Source of the DNA: Chelydra serpentina
Lineage: Eukaryota; Chordata; Testudines; Chelydridae
NCBI GenBank assembly: GCA_037349315.1
Contig: JBAIAC010000014.1
Coordinates: forward strand, 30,419,001 to 30,483,000
DNA length: 64,000 bases
Reading direction: 5' to 3'
The notes below the pieces were generated by a model. That model was not told the DNA's origin, ran no database searches, and saw nothing but the letters and a program-made list of their open reading frames with translations. The position numbers and the translations under genes were made by a program. Shown here one piece after another: positions 45,755 through 58,496 of the stretch. The first letter of the stretch is position 1. Each line of letters opens with the position of its first letter.

Positions 45755-46049
45755 GGGTACGTCTATACTTACTTCCTGATTCGGCGGGAAGCAATCGATT
45801 TTCTGGGATCGATTTATCGCGTCTTGTCTAGACACGATAAATCGATCCCGGAAGTGCTCGCCGTTGACACCGGTACTCCTGCTCTGCGAGAGGAGTACGC
45901 GGAGTCGACGGGGGAGCCTGCCTGCTGCGTCTGGACCCGCGGTAAGTACCTTTTAGTTCGAACTAAGATACTTCGACTTCAGCTACGTTATTCACGTAGC
46001 TGAAGTTGCGTATCTTAGTTCAAACTGGGGGGTTAGTGTGGACCAGCCC
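45755..46049. mobile_element. PIF-Harbinger-type MITE, 295 bp, largely palindromic
   Basis: TTA target duplication at 45752-45754 and 46050-46052. Ends GGGTACGTCTATAC and GTGTGGACCAGCCC are inverted (GGG--GTC-A-AC). Two strong internal hairpins: GGGATCGATTTATCG (45805-45819) with its exact complement at 45835-45849, and a 33-bp arm 45956-45988 pairing with 45994-46025 with few mismatches. The sequence is CpG-rich and well preserved, suggesting a recent insertion. Confidence 0.85.
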
Positions 46050-46321
46050 TTAGGTACTGCCTTGAGTAAGGGATAGTATGAAGATACATTGTCCCAGGGG
46101 AATGTGGGGAAGAACAATCCCTTCTAAGGTGCAAGGGGAGTGTAGAGCTTGCATCACCTTGTAGTATAGTGCAGCCTGTTTCCCATGTATGCCTGACCTA
46201 CCCTGAAGGCGAAGGCAAGGAGAAGCCAGAAAGCAAACAAAGGGAGCAGTAGATGTGTGCTCCCAAGCATAGGGACTGTAGTTGCCTCTAGTTCAGAGCC
46301 TGCAAATGACAGGGAGTTGTC

Positions 46322-46322
<1 letters not shown>

Positions 46323-46353
<31 letters not shown>
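46323..46353. repeat. (AC)n microsatellite
   Basis: About 15 perfect AC dinucleotides. A smaller CA run is at 41508-41525. Confidence 0.95.
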
Positions 46354-46357
<4 letters not shown>

Positions 46358-46733
46358 CTGGCAGTTGGTTAATTTTGTTTCCCACCTACCAGTGTGATTG
46401 TCCAATAGGCAAATATCCCTTTACAACATCACTTCCCCGTTCCTCATCTGCTGTTCACTTATGGATGGGGGTGAAGAGAGTTCCTTCCCCTGTGGAAGTT
46501 CTGCCCATCTAGCATTCTGGGTAAAATAATGTATGCAGATGAAGCAGTTCTGTGGTCATTCTCCCTGTTCACCTACAGGTGGGAGCAGAGAGGTCCTTAC
46601 CCAGAGAGCTTTAGATTACAGGGTTTAAATGTGTTCTAGCAATATAAGGAGGATGAAGATTGAAATATTTACTATTTTCCTTGAGATCTTATTGAATCTG
46701 CTACTCTCAATTGTATTATTGTTTGTTTATAGG

Positions 46734-47090
46734 TAGGGTCCTACCAAACTCATGGTCTATTTTGATCAATTTCACAGCCAGAGGGTTTTAGAATTGGTCA
46801 ATTTCACATTTTCAGCTGTTTACATCTGAAATTTCATGGTGTTGTAACTGAGATAGTTCCAACTTAAAAGGTACTCAGAGGTGGGTCTGATCTCCCTTCC
46901 CACCCCCTCCCCCACATCCTTTCAGGGGAAGAACAAGTCCTTTCCCTCCCCAGCCCGGTGGCGACTTGCAGCTAGGAGCCCCCTGGCTGGGGAACTCCCA
47001 GCAGCAAGGGGGAGATCAGATTTAATGAGGAAGGGCTAATTTCACAGTCCATGTCATGTTTTTTAGGGCCGTGAAATTGATAGGGCCCTA
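46734..47090. mobile_element. Non-autonomous hAT element, 357 bp
   Basis: Ends TAGGGTCCTACCAAACTCA and TGATAGGGCCCTA are inverted repeats, extended inside by AGGGCCGTGAAATT. Flanks TTTATAGG and TTTATAGC are an 8-bp duplication with one mismatch. No coding capacity. Confidence 0.82.
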
Positions 47091-47098
47091 TTTATAGC

Positions 47099-50000
47099 TC
47101 GTGCCGAAGGGCATATAGAGAATGAGACTCCATTGCGGTATGCATTGACTAATATCGAGCAATAGACCGTCTCTGCCCCTAAGACTTTACAATTAAAATA
47201 GACAAGACAGAATTCTTTGAGGGGTTTAGTTAGGAGGGGGTTCACTAAACAGAAAGATAAGGAAAGGGAAAGGGGCCATAAAAGGGATTGACGTGAGGGG
47301 AAATAAGGCAGGGGAGACCAGGAAAGGAAGTGTAAGAGACACCTCAACTTACTTTGTTTAAGAGAGGGTAAAGATTTCAAACAGGACAGACTTGGGGTTT
47401 TTACTTTCTCTTAAAAGGGAGTGTAGTATGGAGAGAAAGTGATGGGGCTGGACAGTCCTGGATGCAACACAAGCCTGGTGGATTTTGATTGTCCACATTC
47501 CAGAAGAGGCATAAGGTTAAAAACAAATGGTATCAATTAAAGAGAGGGGTTTTGGGTTTTTTAATGCTGTCTTAAATATATCCCTGCGCTTGCTGTCAGA
47601 AAAGGCCACTCTGGGTCAGGACTGGGTGTAACAGTGACAAATCATTGCTGTGTTTTCTTAGTAATGCTTCTGGCACTGAGAAAACTTCCTGTAGGTTTTC
47701 CAGGCCTTTCATTGAGGGTCAGTAAATATTATTTAAAGACTAATGAGGTCCGCTTTGTTATAGCTGTACAGTGTGGATGTTCCCAAGTTATTTATGCACA
47801 TCTGCTCCACCAGCTCTTGCCAGACATCAGGAACGTTAACAAATTAATACCGTACATTTGTGTATGTAGTATCTATCCAGAGCACAACAAAAAAGCCATA
47901 TAAGCAGTGTGAAGAGAAATTAAATTGCATCATACAATACAGTCCCTTAGCCAGTATACTGTTAAATATTTACCAGTTGTGCCAAGAAAGCAAAGTATCA
48001 AAAAAGGGATGAATATTAGTCTGTGGAGTCAAGACTATAAATCTGAGATATTCTTTAGTATCCTACCATGCCAAATAGAACAACTTAAATTGCTAAAAAT
48101 GTAAATGGGTTATTAATATTATAAAGGAAAGGCATTCAAACCATGCTTAAAATGGTTATTCCATTTAGGTCCACGATTGGCTTTTTGTGGAATTTAGTAA
48201 TACCAAAGTGTGACAGTGATACAAATGTTTGTACTTCTATGGCTATTTTGGAAATCTCTTCTACACAAAAAAGAGAGGCATTTTCCCCATGTACCTTTGC
48301 TTTCACTAAAGCTTATTGGAAATAACATGAAACTCTGCAGAAATTCATATCTGTTTATCACTGATAATCTCTTTAGAGACTTTGATTGGAGAAGAGAGAA
48401 AGAATGAGTTTGAAGGCGTAATGGAAGCTCATTCTAGTAATGCAGAATTGCTTCCTCTTTTCAGGTCTGCTTATTTTGTCAGCACAGATGTTACTGTCAT
48501 GACTTGACACAACTCAGGAACCACCATTTTAAAACAAGTTAACAACCGGCAACTGCTACCACACTGAAATATCAGGAAATCACTGAGATACCTAAGATAC
48601 CATAGCATAGCAGAGCTGATAGTGATCTTTTATTAGATTCCATAGCAGAGCTGATAGTGATCTTTTATTAGTAATCTCTAAGCAATGTATCTGTTAGCAG
48701 AGATGTGTGCATCCACAAAATTATACTACTCTATTTTATGTACAAATATATACCTATAGTTGCCCCTGTATATATAATATTGGCCATAGATGGATCATAA
48801 ATAGTAAATATCCTAATTTATTCACAAAGATACCGCAACTGTTAGTACAAACTGCCAGTGTTCTCAGCCAACACAAAAATAAGATTGCAAGAATCAGTGT
48901 TGTTCAACTCCAGTTTACTTTAACTGTCATTTATGAAACATGGTTTGTCCCCTGCAGACGTCTTATTTAAACTGAAAACTAGAATGCCTGTAATGGTAGA
49001 AACTGATGTCAGAGGAAATGGGGATTTGCAGAAGTGTAAAGAAACAGATACAGCTAAACAAAAGTAGCAATGTGATTTGGGATCCTGGGAGCTGCCCCCA
49101 TTTCATGAACACTATGCAGTACACATCTATGGTGGAAATCAGTGGTCATCAAAAGAGGTGGAGTCACATGGGAGTGTGCCACGATTTCATGAAGTTGTCA
49201 CCCCAGTAGATGTATACTAGGAGGAATATGTGGCATCTTCTTGAGCGACAAGAAGGATGGGAGATATTGGAGCACTGTGTTTTCTGTTTTGCCTGAGGAG
49301 GACTCGGGGAACAATCACAGCAGGTCAAGACAACCGAGCCCCAGGACATAACACTGCTAGAGCAAATTGACTCATTGCCCCCTGATAGTTGTACTGATAT
49401 TTCAAAGGAGACCCACAAGTCCAAGCAACAATGCAAGACTCCTCAGAGATTAAACAAACATTGTTAGTAAGTTTAGTTAACAGACTGGTTATAAGTATTT
49501 AGAATTCTGTGTTATATAAATGATGCTTAAGTGTTATTCTTACTAAATTTTAACTGGAAAAGGAAGATGTGGTATTGGGAACTGAATCTTTACAGGGTAT
49601 AGCTTCCCAGCTAGCAAGTGTGGGGGAGGGGCACTTCAGAAGCCCATGTTTTGTTATGCAGGGACAGTTGGTAGTGAATAAAGAGGATCTCTTGGGCTCA
49701 GGGTGATTTCTGAATGCCAGAGGGAGGCGCTGAGGGTAGCTCCTGTCCGCAAACCAGACCCCTAACCCCTTCCTTCTTTGGCTGAGTGTAGGATTTGTAC
49801 ATGCTCACCCTCAAAAATAAAGCAGTTCTTTGGGATCGAAATCAAAGAGATCACACATATTTAAGATGATGATATTGGCTCATAACAGCATCACTCCTGT
49901 ATCCAGATGCAAGTATTTGTCTCCTAGTCACTAATCTGAAATTTGCTCTTAATGCTGAGATAGTAAAGGTCAATTTAGAGCCCTACTTCACATCACAAGC

Positions 50001-50744
50001 CTAGGGATCTAATCTTTTAAATAGTGAACACATTTTGTAATGTTCCCTCTCCTTGTGTATAGATTTTTAATGCCACACCTTTCTACTCCAGTCAGGCTAA
50101 GAGATTTAAGAAATATCTGAGTGTTGCACTAAAGCAACAGCTGCAGGCTAAGCATCAAAGCTTCAAGTTGTTTTCTTATATAAAGCAGTTCAAAAGCTCA
50201 GACCTGCCAGGAGAAGAGATGTCAAACTAACACTTGACTTTTGGGATCAGTTGAGTCCAGGGGCATTATGTTGTTGTGGTCCTTTTTTTTTAAATTATTT
50301 ATTTATTTATTTATTTTAAAAAGCTTCTTTGTTTGTCTGACTTAGGTGGTGCACAAATCATTAGATCACTATATGTGCCTACAGAGGTAGAACAAGAAAC
50401 TTAAACCTTGTCTTGTCTACCGTTGATCGATAAATCTAAGATACTGAGTGAGTGATAAAGTTGATGGAAAACCTGAGCCTAGTATTTCAGATTACTGGGC
50501 ATACTTATTTCTAAGGTTATCTGTTCTTTTAGAAAGCTTGTTCTCAGTAGGCAAAATTAATCTCTTATATAATGCCTTTGCAGTGAGTGGCAATACACCA
50601 GGGATGAATTTGGACCAATGTGTTTAAACTGATATAGATGAATTAGTAGTATTTATGGCAGGAATCATCACAAATCCATGAAAAGTTACTTATGAAAATA
50701 GTTTGCAACAACAGAAAGCTGCTGTGCTGTAAGAAACTGCAGAA
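47099..50744. other. No gene or identified large repeat
   Basis: Contains a 31-bp direct duplication (48606-48671) and an ATTT run (50296-50321). Open frames such as 47634-47903 plus, 48707-48970 plus and 47063-47380 minus have no domain or splice support. Confidence 0.35.
48606..48671. repeat. 31-bp direct duplication
   Basis: CATAGCAGAGCTGATAGTGA plus 11 further bases occurs at 48606-48636 and exactly again at 48641-48671, separated by ATTC. Confidence 0.92.
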
Positions 50745-51270
50745 CTACAACCTGGGACTATGAGGGTGTGGGGCTCCCCACACTTCTATATCACTACTGG
50801 AGGCACAAGTCAGGTTTCTCCTGAAGAAGCCTGTGATGCTAGACATTACAGGAAGTACCATCCAGTGAAGCCTGAGTGGCAGCCCCCCACAGCTCACTGA
50901 TTGATTGGCTCATGTAAGTATATAAACCAAGCAGCCAGCATGGTGAGCTGTCTGAGCAATGATGTAGACAGTTTGTTTACTTCTGCCCAAGACCTTGCCT
51001 TGCTGTGAACCCTAGACTCCACTTCTGACCCCCAGTTCATTCCTGACTCCACTACTTGCCTGTTGTCTGTAACCTGGTACCTGACCCTGACATCCTGGTA
51101 TCCTGACCTGGCTTGACACCGACTCTGCAACTTGCCTCCCACCTGCCGCTTTATGCCTGACTCTGATTTCTTGGTGTCCTTACCCATCTTGTCCCTAATC
51201 CTGCTACTTGTCTCTTGACTGCAACTTGGTGACTGACTGGTGCACACAGTCCACCCATGGCCTGACCCTG
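50745..51270 (+). mobile_element. LTR related to the 44.9 kb solo LTR
   Basis: GATTGATTGGCTCATG and GTATATAAACCAAGC, then GAGCTGTCTGAGCAATG and repeated TGACCCTGACATCCTGGTA words, matching the complement of 44857-45262. Ends are not resolved; the 3' limit is near CCACCCATGGCCTGACC. The 117-codon minus frame (50894-51247) is in the repeat and not a gene. Confidence 0.65.
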
Positions 51271-53335
51271 ATGGTTTGGATGTATGTGATTTGTGTTCTC
51301 TGAGACAGAGAACTTATCAAGGTATTGGGGGGAAGGGAGAACACTGGCAAACATAATTAATGTGGGTAGAAAGATGTGTTACCCGAGTTACACAAAATCT
51401 AAGCTTTTTGTGACTGATTCATTTTACCTCCTATACCTTTACTAAGTCATCACCATCATCATAGACAAATCTTGCAAAAACAAGTATTTTTAGTTGTCTT
51501 ATTGGTGAAAGACTAGGTAAGAAGTGTATGGCTGTCATCAGTGTAACTAATACTTGAAACTATCTGCAGTGAGAGACAGCTACACTGGATAACAACAACA
51601 ATCACTGATTGAGATCTGTGTAATTTAAAATGACAGAGTAAAGGGTTGCACATGCAACAGTAAAAGACCTGGCCTGTCCCAAGAATTCTGGAGGCCAGCT
51701 TCTAATAGGTTGGAGAACCTTCAATTATCAGTGTAATTCCAGCTTTTTCCTTCCCAGGGAACAATGATAGGAACTGGTGGTGTTACCCCAGAATTTGATC
51801 AAGCAAATTGCAACTATAGTGTGTGCATTCAGCCACCATGAATTCATAGAACACCACCTAGTTAAGGGTTAATTTGAACAAGTAGGGTTTCTGGAGGCAA
51901 GGTCAAATGCTAACTGCAGGCTTGCAGTTTCTGCTAATCTGAATGGGAGGAAAGAGTCAATAAATTGAGACTGAAAGAAAAGAAGTGGATGGAGACCTTG
52001 AGTTTGGGCACAATTTAATATAGACGTTTATTAAGACTGTTAAGAATGTTTTGTTAAGTAGCTTATTGAAGTTGAGAGAAGTGAAGACCCAATAAGTTGT
52101 CACTATGAGCTATGTGTTTTGTAAAAGTCAATTATAAAAAGACTAGGTAATGGGGTGTATTTTGGAGCAGTTCTCTGAAGCTGTCCTGAGAGACTTTTTC
52201 CTGACCCCCTAATCCCTGGAGGGGAAGTGACCAGCCATCACCAACCTGCTGCTAATTATTCAATACCATCTCAGATTCTAGGTAATTATTTGGGATGTTT
52301 TAAACATATTGCTTCTGTCCCTGTGTGCTTAAATCTAATAAATTGTAGTTTTAGATAAGAGCATGCTTACTTGCATCAGTCTGTCATCAACCAAAGGTAC
52401 TGTGTTCCCATTGATTTATTCTTGACCCCACATGGAGAGAAACAGTTAAGTTACCACTGCTTTGGGTTCTGAAAACCCTGGGCTAACAGTGGAAGAATCA
52501 TGCACCATTAATAATCTAAGGCTAGATTCTGATCTCAGTTTTGAATTCAATGAATTTAACCTGGATTTACACGTGTGTAAATGAGAGCTGTCACTAAAAT
52601 AAGCAAGTATGACTTTTGGCTTGATTCTTGTTTGCATTAATTGAGGCCACTTTATGGTACCAGAGCAAAGGGTCCTTGCATTACATTCATATTCACTTTA
52701 TGCTTACTATGAGGCCACTTTGCAGTGCCAGAGGAATGTAAAAGGCCCTTATTGCAAATAAAAAACAGGCTGTTAGAAGCCTAGAAGGAAGTTAGAGACT
52801 GGGACATGAGCACTACAGCACACCCATCATAGTGCAGTATTTGCTGGACTGGCACAGAGCCCTGCTCAATGTTTTTCTAAACTTGCAAACCTACAAGACT
52901 CTTTGTATGGTGTGAATGCTCAGTTGTATTTGGCGGGTTGAAAAGAGTGTTTGTACTAGGGCCAGAGCCTCCGATAGTTCGCTTTTACGTAGTCCTTAGT
53001 TAAGCAAAATCCCACTGCTTTTATAAAGCTGTAAAGACTTCATGATTTGACCCAGTGACTTATTTGGGAAGTGCAGATGCTTGGCGCCGATCAGGATTTA
53101 GCCTAATAATACACTTCAGTGGAAGTTCTGAGTGAATAATAAACTCAGTGAAGACTTTAGGTTTTGTCCCAATTGTTTTGACTAAATGATTTTTTAAAAT
53201 ACCATTCTTGGGCCTGATCCTGTGAGGTGCTGAACTCTCACTTCTCCCATCATCACAGGAAAATCTCACTGGGTCTCTAAATTGTCGTTTGATTGCTTAC
53301 TGAAATATATATTTTGCATGGAAGAAGGTTGTGAA
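51271..53335. other. No gene or identified repeat, with weak hints
   Basis: Around 52320-52390, AATCTAATAAATTGTAG with downstream TGCATCAGTCTGTCATC looks like an LTR polyA/U5 zone, but no ends were found. At 52515-52590 GATTCTGATCTCAG and TGGATTTACACGTGTGTAAA is a decayed palindromic repeat. Confidence 0.35.
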
Positions 53336-53775
53336 CAGGCCCACTGACCGCAATTCCAGGCCCCAGGGCAGAACCGTCAATGGGCCTCCACGCACGTGCA
53401 AGCCGTGCCCACGTGGACTCGGTCTGCCTGACATTTGGGCAGCGCTGCGCCTGCGCTGGCTGGTGCCCAACGAGCTTCCGGCTGCGCTGCTGGGTGAGCT
53501 CTTCCGGGACAGCCAGAGCTTTTACATGCCTGCCCAGTAGGGTTTCCAACTGCCTAATTGCACAAACCCAAAGACCGCCCTGCCCCCTCTCTGAGGCCCC
53601 GCCCCTGCTAACTCCATTCCCCCACCCTCCCTCTGTCGCTTGCTCTCCCCCACCCTCCCTCACTTTCACCAGGCTGGGGCAGGGGGTTGGGGTGCAGGAT
53701 GCAGGCTCTGGGAGGGAGTTTGGGTGGAAGAGGGGGTGCGGGCTCTGGGAGGGAGTTTGGGTGCAGGCCTGGTTG
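53336..53775. repeat. GC-rich repeat with short tandem duplication
   Basis: 53336-53540 is CpG- and GC-rich. 53560-53680 is C-rich (CCCCGCCCCTGCTAACTCC, CTCTCCCCCACCCTCCCTC). The word GGCTCTGGGAGGGAGTTTGG occurs twice (53703 and 53740 region) as a tandem of about 37 bp. Open frames exist in three frames over the same stretch, which argues for composition rather than coding. It could be a composite repeat or a remnant of a CpG island. Confidence 0.5.
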
Positions 53776-53860
53776 TGAATCTGTTAAATCCTTTACATTA
53801 TCACTTTTCCTATGCTCAAGGAATTTTTTTGTTTTGTTTCCTGTGTTTTGTGTACATAGG

Positions 53861-53902
53861 TGAATGTGAGAGGTGACTCATATGTTGCCTCAAATCCCAT
53901 GG
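53861..53902 (+). other. Weak exon-like segment
   Basis: A pyrimidine-rich tract ending TTGTGTACATAG precedes 42 open bases (VNVRGDSYVASNPM) followed by donor GTAAGG. No domain and no partner exon. Could be chance or a 5' exon of a gene to the right. Confidence 0.2.
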
Positions 53903-54394
53903 TAAGGAAAGATTACACTGCTCCTCCAATTAGTGCATCCTCCCCTGCAGTTATGAGGGAGGATACAAAAAATGCTTTACCCTCTGATCTTAGAAGCTCA
54001 TACATGGAAGACGGAGAAGAGATTTATCTTGTTTCATGGCTGACTCAGAAGAACCTTTTACTTCAAGACTGCAGCTTCATGATGTGGAGTGAAGGTATCT
54101 AAATACTCAACTTTATAGTCCACATCAGTACACAAATCCAAACTACTCTGGCTCATCCATTCCTAGCTGCAAGTTCATAGCCATATCTTGTCCACTTTCA
54201 CCCTTTAAAATGGCATGTCCCTTCTAGTTCTTCTGCTTTCCACGTATCTCCAAATTATATGCTAGATAGAGTAGTGGAAGTAGATAATGTGTCACAATTT
54301 GCAGACAAGACAGAATTATTTAATTGTCCACTTTAAACTAACTGGACTCAATATAAATGAAATTAACATGGTAAAATGTATGAGGCGGATAGAT

Positions 54395-54770
54395 AGCAAT
54401 TGTGTTTAATATCTGGTCACCATTAGACTTTTTAGTAAAAACTGAAGCAAAGTAGGCATTAAACATCTCAGCCTTCTTGATGTCATCTGTTATTAGCTCT
54501 CCTTTCCCTCTGTGTAGAGGATCTACACTTTCCTTTGTATTTCCCTTGCTCCTAATGTATTTAAAGAACCTCTTTTTATTGCCTTTAATGTCTCTTGCTA
54601 GGGGGGATATTCTGTGCCTTAGCCTTTCTGATTTTTATCCCTTCATCCTTGTGCTATTCTTTTTGTACTCATCCATAGCTTTGTTTCCACTTTTTGTAAG
54701 GTTCCTTTTTGATTTTCAGGTCATTAAAGAGTTCCTGAGGAAGTCGTATTGGCCTCTTACTATTCTTCCT
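54395..54770 (-). mobile_element. CR1 LINE fragment between endonuclease and RT
   Basis: The minus strand encodes, with shifts, KAEMFNAYFASVFTKK (the conserved CR1 stretch ahead of the RT), GELITDDIKK and KKRFFKYIRSKGNTKE. The complement of these is visible on plus as AAAGAACCTCTTTTTATTGC and GCATTAAACATCTCAGCC. The copy is an isolated internal piece without a 3' tail. Confidence 0.8.
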
Positions 54771-57700
54771 ATTGTTTCTTCACATCATGATAATTTGCAG
54801 TTGCACATTTAATATTGTTTCTTTGAGAAACTGCCAGAAAATGCTGAGAGAGATTTCACTACACTTTCTCCATGGACTGATGCAATCTACAAAACTACAT
54901 TACTGTAGATGAACAATGCAACAACACACATGGTACATCAAGCTCACCATAACAAACTCTATCTGTGCAGGCACTGAAATAACTAGACATAATGTAATTA
55001 TTTGTTTTTCTCTTCAGCCCACAGTTCACTGCCTCTGTGCACCCTTCCTAAGAAAGGTGGCAAACAACAACCTCAGCAGCCGCCAGCTAGCAGTGATATA
55101 GTTTGCTTATCTACCTGTAGGTGTGTGTGGGAGGGGACTACTTTTCTTGCTTGTGTGACCCTTGTGGCAGTCAGAGCTGGCAACAACAAAGGCCAGGTTC
55201 AATATCTAGGGGTTCCTTTTCAACAATACAACACAGAACCAGCTCAAGCCCCCACCTAGTGACCTGGGACAATTACACACCACCCCTGGATGCCTCTGAA
55301 AGGCAATACTTCCCCTCTTGCAAGCACAGAGTCTGAGTGTAGCAAACATTTTTAATAAAAGGAGGGGAGTAATTCTGCATTAATTTGGTAAAACACTGCA
55401 CTAGGGTTCACAGACATAAACCATGAGCAAAAGACCCACCCCGAGCAAGTTGTGCATTGTTTTTTTCCCCTCAGATTCTTAATTCCAGCAACCCAAAAGT
55501 CCCTTTAATGTGTCGGTCCCTTCTCTGCACTCTACTCCAGTTGTAGTCCTTGGTCAGTGCAACCACAGAGTGCAGAGAGTCATCTGCAGAGTTCACCTCC
55601 CACCCTTCGTGGAAAGGGGGAGAGATAAGGAGGCACCTTACATGCTCTGCTGCTTGGGCACTCGCTCGCTGCCCTGATAGCCAATTGCTGCTCCTCTCTA
55701 TGGGGCCCTGCTGGCCACTCACCAAGATGGCTGCAGGGCCTATCACATAACACAGCTCTCAGTGATTTCAGCTGTTAGTGGGAGAGCCTCACTGCTACTG
55801 CACACTGGGCAGTCTCTTGCACCTGAGACACTGTTCCAACAGTATCAGTGATTTCACTGTGTAACAAGACTTTCAATTGAGTCTAAATTAGCACTTCTAT
55901 TATACTGTAGAGAGAGGAAGGCTGACATGTGTCTGAGACCCTTAAACAGGGCCTGCACCACCACATACAAATACCTACCCAAACCCTCTCTCCATTCATT
56001 GTGCTTTTGAACCCATGCCCCCTATCTAGTGCGTGCCATTCAGTTCAGGCTAAGTCCCTCCACTAGGGTATGCCAGGTACAGTTCTGCTGCTCTTGATTC
56101 ACACAACAAGGATAACAACCCCTTATTACCTCTGGTCCAATAACAAGGAGACTGAGGATCCAACACCAGCCACAAGTGATCATTTGGACAAGCAATCCCA
56201 TCATACTGTGCACCTAGGCAGGGTGGGTGTCCCCATGCAAATGAGATCAACTCCTGAAGTCCTTTTCCACAGCTCATGACTAGATGTCAGGGGAAAGATC
56301 ATTCAGACTCTGCTTACACTTGTTTGATGCTTTCATTGTGCCATGCACTGGAAAGTAACTGCATCACTGAGCCAAATGGATTCTTCTCTGTTTATTTTTC
56401 CCAGTTTAATATCACTTTGCGAGAAGCTCGCAAGCATGCAGATACATGTGACTGTTTCTTGAGCAGCTGTTTGTAAGTCCCCCTACACTCAGCTGTATGT
56501 CTGAAGGAGAATTTGTCCTAAAATAGAATTTTCTATCAAATAAGAAACTAAATTTGAAGGAAAAAAATACAACAGTCATCAAAATTTTACTGAGGAAATG
56601 ATATCCCTACAGGTGGGAATTAAAATTAGTTATTCCAGAATCCTTAGTTTTCAGATGTTCAGCAGTCCAGACTGGACAGTGACATAGGGAAATCATGCTT
56701 TCTGAACATAGCTTTCACTAGCATTTAAACTGCTTTCAGTTTTGACTCAGGGAGAACCAGTACTGAACATGGATTTCAGCAGGTCAATTTCCTAGTGTGG
56801 AGCAGACTCTTGAATACATTGCTATAAAGGAAAGCACAGTTCATAGGCATATGCAAGGATAGTCACTATGTTTGATTTTAAAAGAAAGATTAGTGGTAAT
56901 TAAACATTACAATCCTAAATACACCTTTCAAACAAAATAAACATGGATAAATTGGTTGTACCTGTCATAGACATAAGATGGACATAAATACATACAGCAG
57001 CCCTGAAGCATCTCCCCTGACAGAGATTAGTAGACTAGGTCCCTTTGGAGAATGCCAAGTAGGCAAAGAAGCTTAGAGGTAAAATCCTGGCCCCATGGGC
57101 AAAACGCCTACTGACTTCAATTGGGTCAGGATTTCACTTTAGAAGTCTTCAGTAAATCTTCAGTCTTCTCTTTAGGGTACATTGGGATACTTGAATTGCT
57201 AAAATGATGGCTGCCAAAGTAGGAGAAAGGTGAGAATAAGAAGTCAAACTAAAGAATACTTCCGTTGTTAGAAAGTTATATGTTTATAAAATTGTAATCC
57301 TATTGGTATAGGCGCTATCAATTCTACAGGTAGCTGCACTCCTAAAGATCAACTAAACATACAGTAACTTTGTAATTGTCATTTTGCACTGACCTTAGTA
57401 TATGTAATTAGAAATAACAATGAATATGAGTTCTAGTCATTCATAAGAGGCATAATTAAACTTGTTCAAGCATTTATAATGTCTAAGAGCCCTTCAGCTG
57501 GGAAGAGATCAGGATTGTGGGACTTTCCTGACCAATTTCCATTTACAGAAGTACTTATTAGCAGTACTTCATTCTGGGAGTGTTTGTGACTCTGGGCATG
57601 CTCCGTGGAATGCAAATCAATTCAAAATGACTGGAGTGTGTCAATTTTGTGGAGGTTTCAGAAGTGACACTCAGGACATGATCTAATTTAAAAATTAACA

Positions 57701-58184
57701 TTAAAAAAGTAGCACTTCAACCCTAAAACAGGCCTAAAGAATAAGATTCACTGTCATGAAATTATGCCCTCTGAAAGGGGAAATTGCAAACTACAATGAT
57801 CAATCAACCTGGGTGAACAAGATGAGGGCATTATCCACTTGATGTTCTGAGACGTTTGCTACAATTGCTGTGTCCCACTGGAATCTATTTGGAAGCAATA
57901 GAGAGGGTGTCTGGCTCCACCTACCTAGTATGTTGCCATCTGAATTTGCTACTGTACCCTGTCCACAATGAAAACAAAACACTTTTACCTCTTCATGTCC
58001 CTTCTTGTTTGCCACTGAACTACAGCTATAAACTGACAATCCTGGTGATTTTCTTGCTTTCAAGAATATGGAAAAATTTGAAGAATTTGTATTTATTTTT
58101 TATTTTTAACAGCTACTCTTACATTTGTTTAACGTACCATCTCTGAGAACATAAACAGTGATATCTGAAAGTGGGGAAGGATGG
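54771..58184. other. No supported gene
   Basis: One weak exon-like segment at 56405-56472. Overlapping frames at 55.0-55.75 kb and 56.05-56.48 kb have no domain. 57.8-58.15 kb has overlapping frames on both strands and no motif. Nothing else recognised. Confidence 0.35.
56405..56472 (+). other. Weak exon-like segment
   Basis: Acceptor TGTTTATTTTTCCCAG, 68 open bases (FNITLREARKHADTCDCFLSSC) and donor GTAAGT. The splice sites are good but the peptide is not recognised and there is no partner exon. Confidence 0.25.
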
Positions 58185-58400
58185 GCTCTCAACAGAGGAC
58201 TAGGAGACAAGACTTCCTGAGTGCTAAACCTAGCTGTGACATTGACTTCTTCTGTGGCCTTTGCAAGTCATTTAACCTTTTGGGCTGTTTTCCCCATTTA
58301 TAAAATGGGGATAATATATACTTGCCTTCCTTCCTCACAGGATGATGTAAGGGATTAGTTAATATTTGTAATGTATTGCAATTATTATTACTATGAAAAT
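58185..58400 (+). repeat. MIR-type SINE
   Basis: GACTAGGAGACAAGACTTCC, TTGCAAGTCATTTAACC, TTTATAAAATGGGGATAATA and GGATGATGTAAGGGATTAG in standard MIR order. Confidence 0.85.
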
Positions 58401-58496
58401 ACTATTGTACAGCCCCACTTACCTGAAGGTTTGGAGGACATCCAAAACCTTAAGATGGGTGAGCACATGTGTGTGGTGTGAGAGAGATTTTTCAGT

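Noticed and set aside
53277..53778. 130- and 132-codon frames on opposite strands
   Set aside because: Both come from GC-rich low-complexity sequence; open on both strands at once.
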